From: Ailurus styani
Lineage: Eukaryota; Chordata; Mammalia; Carnivora; Ailuridae
Direction: 5' to 3'
DNA length: 64,000 nt
Assembly (NCBI GenBank): GCA_002007465.1
Contig: LNAC01000164.1
Coordinates: forward strand, 1,892,262-1,956,261
Shown here: one piece after another, positions 43,440 to 54,329 of the stretch
Layout: every line of letters begins with the position of its first letter
Numbering within the stretch: the first letter of the stretch is position 1
Position numbers and translations under genes: made by a program
Notes under the pieces: model-generated
What the model was told of the DNA's origin: nothing
Databases searched by the model: none
The model's input: only the letters and a program-made list of their open reading frames with translations

Positions 43440-45308
43440 GTGTCATGTCAAAACAAGAAAAGAAGAGAAAAGCAGACTTTGAACATCATACTTTTGAGGC
43501 CACAGTGGGCTGTGGATTATTTTGTTATCAAATTAAATGATGAAGGATATTTATTATGCAATGACATTATAGCTATGCTAAAAGAACTCAATATACATCA
43601 GCATCATCAAGCTAAATATTCCTCACAAGATCCCCAAGTCACAGGAAAACAATGGTTAGAAAAATTAGAAAATTTAAAATGGAACATCTCATCACAGCAG
43701 AATTCTTCACAAAAATAAAAGATGAAAATCAAGCAGCAACCAAAGTAAGTTTCCAAGAGGCTCATTTGTTAGCAAAGAAAGCTGTTTACAAATGGCAAGT
43801 TAATTAAATCGTGTTTGATTGTAGCAACCAAAGAATATGTCCAGAGAAAATAAACACTTAAGGAGTATTAGCCTTTCGGCAAGAATAGTTGTTCAAAGAG
43901 CTGAGGACATTGGGAACAATGTAACTAGTAAACTTAGAGACAAGGCAAATGATTTCAAGTGGTTTTCCTTGGCTCCAGATGAGTTGACAGATGTTAGTGA
44001 TACTGTCCATTTATTTTTGTTTGCTTAAGGAATCAATGCCAAGTTTGAAGTGACTGGAGAATTGGCCCCAAAGAATAGTCTGCATAGAGCAAATACAGGT
44101 GAGAAGAGTTGAGAAAACCCTAATTCAGTACAGCCTGAAGTGGAATCTGCTAAGATGTGTTATAACTAATGGTGACAAAAATAGGTCAAGAGAAGCGGTG
44201 CCTGGGTGGCTCAGTCAGCCAAGTGTCCAACTCTTGATCTCAAGCTCACATCTTGATCTCAGGGTCATGAGTTCAAGCCCTATGTTGGGCTCCACACTGA
44301 GCATTGAGCCCACGTAAAAAACTTTTTTTTTTTTAAATATGTGTGCAGAGCCTGAAGAGCCTTAGTTGGGCAAATTCACAAAACTTGTGAAAATGGAAAA
44401 GGTATTTAAAGCCTATAGTTACTCATTGTATTATTCATTGGCACGTACTTTGAGGGAAAGATTTAATCTATCATGTGTTAATCAGCCAATTGTGTCATAT
44501 GTATATTTATCTGTATATAAATATAGATACTGATAGATAGAATATTGACATATTTGCGGATTTAACCATTGACAGGCAGTTCTGTAAATTTTCATCAGAA
44601 ATAAGAGCCAAATCTATAACCTCTCCTATCATACAGCAGTTTGATGGCTTCACAGTAGTAAAGCTTTACTGTGATATTTTTGAGTTCAGAGCTGAGATAG
44701 AAATGTTTCTGAATCAGAAATAACTGTCCCCTGGCACTGTTATCAAACACTGAATGGCTTTGGAATTTAGCTTTTGCCGCAGACTTGATAATAGTCATTG
44801 GTGAATCGAGCCTAAAATTACAAGGCAAAACAATAGTTATTTGTGAGATATTTATTCTGGTAAAGCAATCTCGATCACAACGAATGTTGTTTGAATCACA
44901 AGTAATGTAAAGCTGCTTTATATACTTCTCGTGCTATCAGAAATTCGAAGCAGATATCTCCATTCCCACACAAATGTGCAGGGAAGTATTTTTTGAGCTC
45001 AACTTACAATCCCATCTGTGTTTCACCTAACATGGATGCAAGTACAGAGGAAATGTCCATATTTCAAAATTCCACCTAACCTTCAACTGGACGTGACTAA
45101 CCTTCAATGTAATGACAGGCTAAGAGGCAAAGAGCAAGAGGAGAATCTCACAGAATTCTATAAATACCTTCCAAGTGATGAATACGCTCAAGTAAAATCA
45201 TATACTCGTGAACTGCTATCAATATTTGGCAGTACTGATCTGTGTGAAAAGACGTTTTTGAAGATGAAATACATCAAATCTCATTACAGATCAGCCATCA
45301 CCAGGTGA
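43440..45308 (+). pseudogene. Broken hAT transposase (BED finger / hATC dimerisation type)
   Basis: Three readable pieces lie in order. At 43,440-43,718 an N-terminal BED-like zinc finger region has GYLLCNDIIAMLKELNIHQH, in which the first Cys of the usual C-x2-C pair is lost (LLCN). At 43,837-44,028 the RNase-H-like catalytic start reads DFKWFSLAPDELTDVSDTV, related to the FSLALDEST motif of this family. At 45,018-45,308 the C-terminal hATC dimerisation region has LSIFGSTDLCEKTFLKMKYI. Between 44,600 and 45,018 the text is still alignable in translation (EFRAEIEMFLNQK) but is full of stops. A short SINE at 44,197 splits the gene. The type resembles the transposase captured in host genes such as GTF2IRD2, ZBED5 and FAM200, but this copy has several stops and frameshifts and cannot encode a working protein. 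Confidence 0.8.
44197..44330 (+). mobile_element. Short CAN SINE in the hAT gene
   Basis: GGTGCCTGGGTGGCTCAGTC, TCATGAGTTCAAGCCCTATG, GAGCCCACGTAAAAAAC and a poly-T. It has the same short form as the copies at 742 and 9,099. Confidence 0.92.
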
Positions 45309-45476
45309 ACATTTGCCATCAGTTTCCATGGTAAGAGCACTAACTTTGCATCCCAATTAAGGGAAGTCCCCAGTCCCACCCCAGAATAGAGTTCGATCAT
45401 TCTCATTATTAGACCTGTGTTACCAAATATTGTACTCTATTATTATATTTTGAATTTCATCAATAAAAAGTATGGA

Positions 45477-45671
45477 GGGGCGCCTGGATGGCTCGGTCGC
45501 TTAAGGGTCCGACTCTTGATTTCGGTTCAGGTCCTGATCTCAGAGTCATGGGATCGAGCCCTGCGCTGGGCTCTGCTCTAGGCTGGGAGGGTACTTGAGA
45601 TTCTCTCTCTCCCTCTCCCTCTGCCCTTCCCCCAACTCATGCACGCCCTGTCTCAAATAAATCTTTTTTTT
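45477..45671 (+). mobile_element. CAN SINE in the hAT 3' region
   Basis: GGGGCGCCTGGATGGCTCGG to CTCAAATAAATCTTTTTT. AAGTATGGA recurs on both sides (45,468-45,476 and 45,673-45,681). Confidence 0.94.
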
Positions 45672-45853
45672 AAAGTATGGAAATTAATTTTTTTCTCTTC
45701 TTGTGTAAATACCTACAATATATCACTGATTTTGCCTCTTGGCCCACGAAGTCTGAAATATCTACTACCTGGTGCTTTATAGAAAAAGTTTCCAGACCTT
45801 TAGCTTGCAAAATGAAAACAGAACCCCCATCTATTTCCCAATCTCATCCTTGT

Positions 45854-46061
45854 TCTTTTTTTTTTTTTAAGATTATTTATTTATTTGTTTATTTGAGAGA
45901 GAGCGAGTAAGAGAGAACATGAGAAGGGAGAAGATGAGAAGGGAGAAACAGACTCCCTGCCAAGCTGGGAGCCCAATGTGGGAATCGATCCTGGGACTCC
46001 GGGATCATGACCCGAGCCAAAGGCAGCTGCTCAAGCAGCTGAGCCACCCAGGCAGGCGCCC
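45854..46061 (-). mobile_element. CAN SINE
   Basis: Poly-T, GATTATTTATTTATTTGTTT, ending GCTGAGCCACCCAGGCAGGC. CTCATCCTTGT at 45,843-45,853 recurs at 46,062-46,072. Confidence 0.95.
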
Positions 46062-46116
46062 CTCATCCTTGTCCTTTAACCTTTTAGCCTTCTACCCTGT
46101 AGTTGCCTGATGTCAC

Positions 46117-46242
46117 CTTTTTTTTTTTAAAGTAGGCTCCATGCCCAGTGTGGAGCCCCATGCAGGGCTTGAACTCATAGCCCTGAGATCAAGACCTGAG
46201 CTGAAATCAAGAATCACACACGTAAGGGACTGAGCCACCCTG
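46117..46242 (-). mobile_element. Short CAN SINE
   Basis: TTTAAAGTAGGCTCCATGCC, GGCTTGAACTCATAGCCCTG, CTGAGCCACCCTGTTAC. It is the reversed short form; TGTCACCTTTT and TGTTACATTTT flank it. Confidence 0.9.
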
Positions 46243-46247
46243 TTACA

Positions 46248-46480
46248 TTTTCTCTCTTGAGATCTTTGCACAAGCTCTTCCTTCTGCCTGGAGTGCTCTT
46301 CCACTTTCTCCCCACTTCTATTGGTTGACTCTTTATTGTCCTTCAGGTCTTACCTTAGATTTGACTTTTTCAATAAAGTATTTACTGATACCTCACACCA
46401 ATGTGAGAGTGATATCCCCTCCTAGGAATTTCCACAGCATCTTGTATCTCCCCAAGCTCGGTAATCTTTTTCAAAATGTA
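46248..46480 (+). mobile_element. L2 fragment
   Basis: CTTTGCACAAGCTCTTCCTT, CTGCCTGGAGTGCTCTTCCA, CTTCAGGTCTTACCTTAGAT follow L2 closely. Confidence 0.8.
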
Positions 46481-46749
46481 CATGGCAGAAAGTACAAAAA
46501 TGCATGAGAGAAGATAAAGTTTTCTGCCTGTTTCAGACTCCAGACACTGAATTCCTCTCTTTAAAGGCTTCCACTATTATATTTTCTTAGGGGGTCCTTC
46601 TAGAGGCTCTCAGCCTATGTAGGGCATGCATTTAGGTTTTCTTTTCTTCTTTTTTTTTCTGCCAGTGATAGCATACTATACATATAATTCTGAATATGGG
46701 TGTTTTTTCACCCACTTACTATAAACTTAGAAGTTTATTCCTTATACAG
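46481..46749. other. Unclassified stretch
   Basis: AT-rich DNA with old-L1 flavour but no certain match. Confidence 0.4.
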
Positions 46750-47297
46750 AACTGCATCATCCTTTTAAAAAACAATTTAAGATAGAAAAAAATTTGAGGT
46801 AGAGTTTATATACAATGAACACTAATTGTAAGTGTATGATTCTATTAGTTTTGGCAAGTGTATACGGTCATGTGAAACACTGCCACAATCATGTTATAGA
46901 ACACTTCCCTTAGCCCAGAAAGGTCCCTCATGCCCCAGGCAATCACTGATCTGCTCTCCATCACCACAGCTTAAATCTTTACTTCTAGAATTTCATTTCA
47001 GTGGAATCACCACATGTAGATTATTTTTTGTCTAGTATCTTTCGATAAGCATGTTTCTGAGATTCACCCATGTTATTACGTGTATTATGTTCCTTCCACT
47101 TTATTGCTAAGTAATATTTCATTGTATGGATGTGCCACAATGTGTTTATCCATTCACCTGTTGATGGACATTTTAATTCTTTCCAGTTTGGGGCAATTAA
47201 AACTACTATGAACGCATGTGCACAAGTTTTCTTTTTCTGGGATAAATACAGAGGAATAGCATGCCAGGCTATCATAGAAATGTAGGTTTAATCTTTT

Positions 47298-47482
47298 TTT
47301 TTTTAAGATTTGATTTATTTGTCAGAGAGAGAGAGCACAAGCAGGGGGGACAGCAGGCAGAGGGAGAAGCAGGCTCCCCGCTGAGCAAGGAGCCCAATGC
47401 GGAACTCAATCCCAGGACCCCGGGATCATGACCTGAGCCGAAGGCAGACACTTAACCGACTGAGCCACCCAGGCATCCCTAT
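47298..47482 (-). mobile_element. CAN SINE inside L1
   Basis: TTAAGATTTGATTTATTTGT to ACTGAGCCACCCAGGCATCC. GTTTAATCTTTT recurs on both sides. Confidence 0.95.
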
Positions 47483-47935
47483 GTTTAATCTTTTAAGAAA
47501 CTACCAAACTGTACCATTTTCCTTTCCTAGAGGTTCATGAGAGTTCCAGTTGTTCCACATCCTCCCCAGCCTTTTCTGTGATCATTCTTCTTCTTCTTCT
47601 TTTTTTTTTTCGTGATCATTCTTTCTAATCATGGCTATTCTGGCGGCTATACAGTGTTATCTCGTTATGGTTTTTTGTTTGCAGTTCCCTGATGGATAAT
47701 GATGTTAAGCATCTTTCCATGTACTTCTTTGCCATTGATATATCTCTTTTGGTAAAGTGTCTGTTCAAATCTTTTGCCCATTTTTTAAATGGAGTTGTTT
47801 GTCTTTTCATTAGTTATAAGAATTTTTTCTATTCTTAATATAATCCCTTTGTCAGGTAGGTTTTGTAGATTTTTTCCCCCAATCTGTAGTTTGTTCATTT
47901 TCATAACACTGTCATTTGAAGAGTGGAAGTTTTTA

Positions 47936-48142
47936 TTTTTTATTTTTTTTTTTTTTAAAGATTTTTATTTATTTCACAGAGGGAGAGAGATCACAAGGAG
48001 GCAGAGAGGCAGGCAGAGAGAGAGGGGGAAGCAGGCTCCCTGCTGAGCAGAGAGCCCGATGCGGGCCTCGATCCCAGGACCCTGAGATCATGACCTGAGC
48101 CGAAAGCAGAGGCTTTAACCCACTGAGCCACCCAGGCGCCCA
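47936..48142 (-). mobile_element. CAN SINE inside L1, mustelid-type
   Basis: AAAGATTTTTATTTATTTCA to CACTGAGCCACCCAGGCGCC. GAGTGGAAGTTTTTA recurs on both sides (47,921 and 48,143). Confidence 0.96.
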
Positions 48143-48228
48143 GAGTGGAAGTTTTTAATTTTAAAGTCCAATTTACTTTTTCTTTTACATTTTGTATTTT
48201 TGAGTCCTGTTTAAGAAACCTTTGCCAA

Positions 48229-48426
48229 GGGCGCCTGGGTGGCTCAGTGGGTTAAATCCTCTGCCTTCCACTCAGGTCATGATCTCGGGGTGGTGGGATC
48301 TAGCCCCGCATCAGGATCCCTGCTTAGCGAGGAGCCTGCTTCCTTCTCTCTCTCTGCCTGCCTCTCTGCTTACTTGTAATCTCTCACTCTGCCAAATAAA
48401 TAAATAAAATCTAAAAAAAAAAAAAA
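48229..48426 (+). mobile_element. CAN SINE inside L1, mustelid-type
   Basis: GGGCGCCTGGGTGGCTCAGT, GGGTTAAATCCTCTGCCTTC, AAATAAATAAATAAAATC. CTTTGCCAA flanks both ends. Confidence 0.95.
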
Positions 48427-48558
48427 TCTTTGCCAAACCCAAGGTCATTAAGAATCTCCCCTATGTTTAAGTTTTATAGTTTTAGCTCTTATATGTAGGT
48501 TTATGATCCATTTTGAGTTAATTTCTATATATATATATAGTGTGAGGTGAGAGTCAAA

Positions 48559-48584
48559 GTGTGTGTGTGTGTGTGTGTGTGTGT
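48559..48584. repeat. (GT)n microsatellite inside L1
   Basis: Thirteen GT units, preceded by a short (TA)n. Confidence 0.97.
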
Positions 48585-48987
48585 AAGGCTATCCAATTGT
48601 TCCAGTACCATTTCTTGAAAAGGTTATTCTTTCCCCCCAAGAATTCCCTTGAATTGCCTTGGGACCATTGTCAAAAAATATATTGATCATATTTGTATGG
48701 ATCTATTTCTGGATACTTTATTGTGTCTTGCTGATCTATATATCTATTTTTGTGCCAATATCACACTGTCTTGATTATTCTAGCTTCATAAGAAGTCTGT
48801 AAGAAATCAAGTAGTATAAGTTTTCTAATGTTTTTCTTTTTTCCTTTTTTTTTTTCTTTTCTTTTCTTTTTTAGACCTCGGCTTTAGCCATGATGGGTCC
48901 ATTGCATTTTCACATACATCTTACAGTCCGCTTGTCAATTTCTGCTAGAAAGTCTCCTGAGAGTTTGATTAAGATTTCATGGAACTG

Positions 48988-49200
48988 GGCGCCTGGGTGG
49001 CTCAGTGGGTTGGAGCCTCTGCTTTCGGCCCAGGTCATGATCTCAGGGTCCTGGGATCGAGGCCCGCGTCGGGCTCTCTGCTTGGCAGGGAGCCTGCTTC
49101 CCCCTCTCTCTCTCTCTCTGCCTGCCTCTCTGCCTCCTTGTGATCTCTCTCCCGCTGTGAAATAAATAAATAAAATCTTTAAAAAAAAAAATAAAAAAAA
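48988..49200 (+). mobile_element. CAN SINE inside L1, perfect 17-bp target-site duplication
   Basis: GGCGCCTGGGTGGCTCAGTG, GGTTGGAGCCTCTGCTTTCG, a long A-rich tail. AAGATTTCATGGAACTG at 48,971-48,987 recurs exactly at 49,201-49,217. Confidence 0.97.
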
Positions 49201-49520
49201 AAGATTTCATGGAACTGATAGGCCAATTTAGAGAGGAATCACATTTTAGCAATATTAAGTCTTCTGATCCATGAACACATTTTTTTAAATTTTAATTGCA
49301 GTATAGTTAACATACAGTGTTATATTAGTTTCAGGTGTGCAATATAGTAATTCAACAATTCCACACACCACTCAGTGCTCAACACAAGTGTCCTTCTTAA
49401 TCCCCATCACCTATTTCCTGCATCCCCCCTTCACCTCCACTCTGGTAATAATCAGTTTTTTCTCTATAGTTAAGAGTCTATTTCTTGGTTTGCCTCTGTT
49501 TCTTTTTCTTACATTTTTCT

Positions 49521-49631
49521 TTTTTTTTTCCTTTTATTTTTTAAGTAATCTCTACACCAACGTGAGGCTCAAACGTACAAACCCGAGATCAGGAGTCACA
49601 TGCACCACCAACTGGGTCAGCCAGGCACCCC
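49521..49631 (-). mobile_element. Short CAN SINE inside L1
   Basis: TTTTAAGTAATCTCTACACC, GAGGCTCAAACGTACAAACC, AACTGGGTCAGCCAGGCACC: a reversed, diverged short SINE. No clear target-site duplication is seen. Confidence 0.82.
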
Positions 49632-50171
49632 TCCCTCTCTCTCATTTTTTCTCCTTGTTTTGTTTCTTAAATTCCACATGTGATTGAAATCATACGGTAT
49701 TTGTCTTTCTCTGGCTTATTTTGCTTAGCATTTTGTTCTCTAGCTCCATCCATATCGTTGCAAATGGCAAGATTTCATTCTTCTTATGGCTTAACAATAT
49801 TCCGCTGCATACCTATATATACCACATGTTCTTTATCCACTCATCAGTCGATGGACACTTGGGCTGCTTCCATAATTTGCCTATTGTAAATAATGCTGCA
49901 ATAAACACAGGGGTGTAGGTATCCCTTTGAATTGGTGTTTCTGTATTTTGGGGGTAAATAGTAGTGCAATTACTGGATTATAGGGCAGCTCTATTTTTAA
50001 CTTTTTGAGGACCCTCCATGCTGTTTTCCATAGTGGCTGCACCAGTTTGCATTCCCACCAACAGTGCACAAGGGTTCCTTTTTCTCCACACCCTCACCAA
50101 CACGTGTTGTTTCTTGTGTTTTTGATTTTAGCCATTCTGACAGGTGTGACGTGATATCTCACTGTGGTTTT

Positions 50172-50378
50172 TATTTTTAACTTTTTTTTTAAGATTTTAT
50201 TTATTTATTTGACAGAGAGAGAGAGATCACTAGTAGGCAGAGAGGCAGGCAGAGAGAGAGGAGGAAGCAGGCTCCCCGCTGAGCAGGGAGCCCAATGTGG
50301 GCCTCGATCCCAGGACGCTGAGATCATGACCTGAGCTGAAGGCAGAGGCTTTAACCCACTAAGCCACCCAGGCGTCCA
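50172..50378 (-). mobile_element. CAN SINE inside L1, mustelid-type
   Basis: TAAGATTTTATTTATTTATT to ACTAAGCCACCCAGGCGTCC. CTCACTGTGGTTTT at 50,158-50,171 recurs exactly at 50,379-50,392. Confidence 0.97.
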
Positions 50379-50934
50379 CTCACTGTGGTTTTGATTTGCA
50401 TTTCCCTGATGATGAGTGATAGGTTGATCATCTTTTCATGTGTCTGTTGGCTGTCTGGAGATCTTCTTTGGAGAAATGTCTGTTCATGTCTTCTGCCCAT
50501 TTTTAAATTGGATTATTTGTTTTTTGGGTGTTGAATTGTATAAGTTCTTTGTATATTTTGGATGCTAACCCTTTTTTGGATATGTTATTTGTAAATATCT
50601 TCTCTCATTCTGTATGCTTTCTTTTAGTTTTGTTAATTGTTTCCTTTGCTGTGTGGAAGCTTTTTATTTTGAGATAGTCCCAATAGTTTATTTTTGCTTT
50701 TATTTCTCTTGCCTCAGGAGACAGATCTAGAAAAGTGTTGCTATGGCTGATGTCAGAGACATTACTGCCTGTGGTCTCTTCTAGGATTTTTATGGTTTCA
50801 GGTCTCATATTTAGGTCTTCAATCTACTCTGAGTTTATTTTTGTGTATGATGTAAGAAAGTGGTCCAGTTTCATTCTTCTGCATGAGGCTGGCCAGTTTC
50901 ATACACACAATCTTTACTATTTCTTTTTTCCTAT

Positions 50935-51450
50935 TTACTTTGGGTTTAACCTGCTCTTTTTCTAGTTTCTTAAGGTGGGAGCATAGGTCACTGAGACCTT
51001 TCTTCTTTTCTCACATAAGGGCTTAATTCGATAATCTTTTCTCTAGGTACTGCTTAAACAACATCCCACAAATTTTGATAGGTCATATTTTCATTTTCAT
51101 TTGATTCCAAATCTTTTCTAATTTTCCTTGTGATTTCTTCTTTGACTCATGGGTTATTTAGAAGTGTATTGTTTAATTTATAAGTATTTGAGGATTGTCC
51201 ATATAACTTTCTGTTACTGGTTTCTAATTTAATTCTTTTTTGAATTGTATGACTTGAATCTTTGTATGATGTGACTCTTTAAAATTTATTGAGATTTGTA
51301 TCATGACCCAGAATATGACCTGGCTTGGTAAATATTCTGTAGGCACTTGAAACAAGTATATGTTAGTGTTCACTGGAGTGTTCCATGAATGTTCATTAGG
51401 ATTATTGGGGTTTTGTTCTAGTTGAGCGCTATTTCCCATCTTTTGCTACT
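50935..51450 (-). mobile_element. Old L1 ORF2 fragment
   Basis: TAGTTTCTTAAGGTGGGAGC, CATCCCACAAATTTTGATAG, ATGGGTTATTTAGAAGTGTA, GAATATGACCTGGCTTGGTA read as reversed L1 ORF2 upstream of the reverse transcriptase core. It is older than the preceding copy. Confidence 0.82.
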
Positions 51451-51465
51451 AAAATTATCACTGAA

Positions 51466-51677
51466 TGGGATGCCTGCGTGGCTGGGTCGGTTGAGCATCT
51501 GCCTTCAGCTCAGGTCATGACCCCAGGGTCCTGGGATTGAGTCCGCATCTGCTTCCTGCTCAGCAGGGAGCCTGCTTCTCTCTCTGCCTCTGCCTGCCTC
51601 TCTGCCTACTTGTGATCTCTCTCTCTAACAAATGAATAAATAAAATCTTTAAATAATAAATAAATAAATAAATAAAT
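51466..51677 (+). mobile_element. CAN SINE, perfect 15-bp target-site duplication
   Basis: GGATGCCTGCGTGGCTGGGT to a long (AAAT)n tail at about 51,645-51,677. AAAATTATCACTGAA at 51,451-51,465 recurs exactly at 51,678-51,692. Confidence 0.96.
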
Positions 51678-51692
51678 AAAATTATCACTGAA

Positions 51693-52279
51693 CATCATTA
51701 GTTCCTGTAAGTGAAAAGTGCGTGATCAAAGGGCATGGGCATTTAAAATTTTTGTAGCTATCATCAGATTTCCCTCCATATCGGTTATACCTGCCTACAT
51801 CCCACGAGCAGGGTCTGACAGCTAGCACAGCACCTATTCTGTGGCTTGCTTTTACCCACTAGACTTATGGTTCTTCACTGTCCTCCCAACACCTGGCACC
51901 AGGCCTACAAACCTTATTTCTCCCTACTTTGCTCTTCTTCAAAATAACTTTGTTGTTCTTGGCCTTTTGGGCTTCACTCTTTAAACTTGGCCCCAGAATT
52001 TCCCCCTGTGGCCTGGGAAGAGGGGAAGAGCCTGCTCTCTACTTTTTGCCTTCATACTCTGCATTCAAGGACTTACTCTCATCCTACCCTGGCCAGATTG
52101 ACTTTCTTGGTGACTGTGACCCCCCCCCCAGAGATCTTATCTCTGAACTCCTACATTTAAAGTTATGCCCCGCAATCTCGTGCTTGATGATATGCTGTTT
52201 GCTTGCTAATACTCATGTAATTTATTTCCAGCGAGATTAAAATACACTCCTTGAGGATTTGTGGTTATATATATTTTCC
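51693..52279. other. Old-repeat and unique mixture
   Basis: About 52,040-52,260 has L2-like words (AGATTAAAATACACTCCTTG). About 51,715-51,790 resembles an old L1 trace (GTGATCAAAGGGCATGGGC). A C run lies at 52,122-52,130. Confidence 0.4.
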
Positions 52280-52525
52280 CTCTAGAATATTGGCAAATTG
52301 AGCACCTTCTGGTGGGACTGATCTTGTCCCAGGCACTTTATACTATCGTTTCATTTTATCTCCACAACAGCCTTGTAAAGTATCCTTTTCCTCGTTTTAC
52401 GTATGAGGAACCTGGGGCGCAGCAGGTTAGAGGGTGGATCTTATGTTATCAGCTAGTGAGAATGAATGACAAGGCCGGCATTCAAACTCAGGTCCATCTG
52501 ACTCAAAGCCCGTGTGCCCTTGGCT
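52280..52525 (-). mobile_element. Near full-length MIR
   Basis: CCAGGCACTTTATACTATCG, CATTTTATCTCCACAACAGC, GTATGAGGAACCTGGGGCGC, GGCATTCAAACTCAGGTCCA, TCTGACTCAAAGCCC follow the reversed MIR. Confidence 0.85.
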
Positions 52526-53364
52526 TTTTATTCCAATTGGATTTGTAACCTGCTCTTGCTGCCCACCAGTCTGTCACCCTGTGGAACAGACACAGATGAA
52601 TTGGTTCTTTGGGGGGTGTCTGGTGACCCCAGCATTCTCTGCAAACCTCCTGTCACTGCAGACAGAAGCCCGTGGCCTACGTGTCTGCTGTCGTCCCGAG
52701 TACCCTTTCCATCAGGATCCACCCATGGCCTGCCCCTCCCTGAACCCCTGCTTGGTAGCCCAGATGGCCTTTGCTGTCCCCTGGTGGGTTTCCCCAGCCA
52801 TTTTTGGCAAGTGGGGCCTCGAGCAGGGCCAGCAGCGGACAGTGAGGATCTGGAAGTCAGTGAGGCACGCATTTTATCATCAGAAGCACAAGTATGATCT
52901 ACAGAGATGGAAAGCAGACTTCCTGCCGGGAGAAGAAACACAAACCAAAGGGAACCTGTCTGAAAGTTTGAACTGAACTCTGCTCCTTTTCTGTCTTTGC
53001 AACCTGGAGGACTTTTGTTCTCTCGTTGAATCCTTTTCCAAACATACCCTACACGTGGCTAAAACAGATAAAACATAAACGATCTCTTCTCAGATAGCTT
53101 CCTAAGGAATAGGAAACATCTTGCTTTCAGTGCCGTGTACGTGTGGTCACCTCTTCACTGCTTAGCCAAGTCCTTTGGTTTACGCCAGCAAACTGGAAAA
53201 GAAAACTTCTTTTTTTCAACTCCCTCACCTCGCCTCCCCCAGGGAAAGCATGAAACAGCAAATTTGTAGAAACAGGCCAGTCATGCTTTAGGCTTCAGTT
53301 TGAGGGGAATAAAGCCAGTCCTGACTAGAGGTGGGAGAGATTTAGGAAAGGGGGAAGGTGCTAT
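52526..53364. other. Unique stretch
   Basis: Overlapping frames of about 130-150 codons (52,512-52,976 plus and others) have no domain. No repeat is seen. Confidence 0.5.
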
Positions 53365-53378
53365 AGAAAAACACTCTA

Positions 53379-53587
53379 GGGCGCCTGGGTGGCTCAGCGG
53401 GTTAAAGCCTCTGCCTTCGGCTCAGGTCATGATCTCAGGGTCCTGGGATCGGGGCCCGCATCGGGCTCTCTGCTCGTCAGGGAGCCTGCTTCCTCCTCTC
53501 TCTCTGCCTGCCTCTCTGCCTACTTGTGATCTCTCTCTCTCTGTCAAATAAATAAATAAAATCTTTAAAAAAAAAAAAAAAAAAAAA
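53379..53587 (+). mobile_element. CAN SINE, mustelid-type, long poly-A
   Basis: GGGCGCCTGGGTGGCTCAGC, GGGTTAAAGCCTCTGCCTTC, a poly-A of over twenty bases. AGAAAAACACTCTA at 53,365-53,378 recurs exactly at 53,588-53,601. The long tail and exact repeats suggest a recent insertion. Confidence 0.97.
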
Positions 53588-53601
53588 AGAAAAACACTCT
53601 A

Positions 53602-54329
53602 ATCCTTGTTTGTCCCACAAACAAGCTCATTAAATTGTCAGCACAGAAGCCCTCTCTGAAGCTAACGGGATATCTCACGTTAAGAATTATGTTGAAATGG
53701 CTCAACCTAAGTGCCATCATGTATTCAACAAATGAGCAGTGAATGTCCCGGTGGATGATTCTCTTCCTTTGTCCCCAAGGTAGAGTAAGAATTGGCTAGA
53801 ATATGGAGACAACTCTTCTCACTGACAGAGTGACCCAGCAGCTGATGGGAGACTTGACCTATGAGGGGCTTTTGTGGTACCAAGCCCCATCCAGAGGGAG
53901 GAGGCTGAGTGTTGGAGGGATCCTCGAGAAGATATGTACCCAACCTTTTGACAAGGAAGAGAAGCAATTCTGTGGTTCAAAACATTTAGAGAAAAATTTA
54001 CAAGTACCCTCCTGTGGGTACCATTTCCTCAGTACTCAGATGGGAGTGTGGCTTCTCCGCTTGGCAGACATTTCGTACACTGGTACGACTCCTCACACCT
54101 TCCTTCTGAAGAGCTCATAGACTGCACCCGATCTCATGTATTCCCTTGCATTTCGCCAGAAATGGAAGTTATAAATTCATCCATTAGACAAGCACTGTGA
54201 ACACCACCAACCGCCCCCCCACTACCTCCCCCGCCCCGCCGCCTGCCCGTGCAAGGTGCTAGTAGTAAAACGAAGAATGAAGAAAAGTTCCTTTAAGTTC
54301 GAGATTATAGTCTACTTAGAGCAAGGAGG
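53602..54329. other. Unique stretch
   Basis: A 105-codon plus frame (53,803-54,120) starts METTLLTDRVTQQLMGDL and ends at TAG. It has no recognised domain or exon signals, so coding is unproven. A C-rich low-complexity run lies at 54,210-54,245. Confidence 0.45.

Larger units (their letters stand above)
42911..45805 (+). mobile_element. Degraded hAT (Charlie-type) DNA transposon with three SINEs
   Basis: A broken transposase (43,440-45,308) is flanked by hAT-like non-coding ends: left AATAAAGTTATTTTGAAATG with TTTGGCTTACAATAGCAGAG, right GTCTGAAATATCTACTACCT with AGAAAAAGTTTCCAGACC. Exact termini and the 8-bp target duplication are not resolved. SINEs at 43,218, 44,197 and 45,477 were inserted later. 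Confidence 0.75.
46750..49268 (-). mobile_element. Old L1 (L1MA/MB-like), host to four SINEs
   Basis: Reversed L1 3' UTR and ORF2 text is continuous once SINEs at 47,298, 47,936, 48,229 and 48,988 are left out. Examples are AGGCAATCACTGATCTGCTC, TATCCATTCACCTGTTGATG, CAAATCTTTTGCCCATTTTT, AAACCTTTGCCA/AACCCAAGG. It stops at a younger L1 at 49,277. Confidence 0.88.
49277..50930 (-). mobile_element. Carnivore L1, 5' truncated, with two SINEs inside
   Basis: Poly-T then GCAGTATAGTTAACATACAG, TCTATAGTTAAGAGTCTATT, AATGGCAAGATTTCATTC, GATTTGCATTTCCCTGATGA, ATCTACTCTGAGTTTATTTT: reversed L1 from the 3' end into ORF2. The frame at 50,069-49,881 spells [17 protein letters not shown]. It is the same family as the copy at 16,198. 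SINEs sit at 49,521 and 50,172. Confidence 0.9.

Noticed and set aside
52512..52976. 154-codon frame on the plus strand
   Set aside because: Three overlapping frames are open here and none shows a domain; it abuts a MIR.
53803..54120. 105-codon frame starting METTLLTDRV
   Set aside because: Looked retroviral at first glance, but it has no protease, polymerase or envelope motif and no LTRs nearby.
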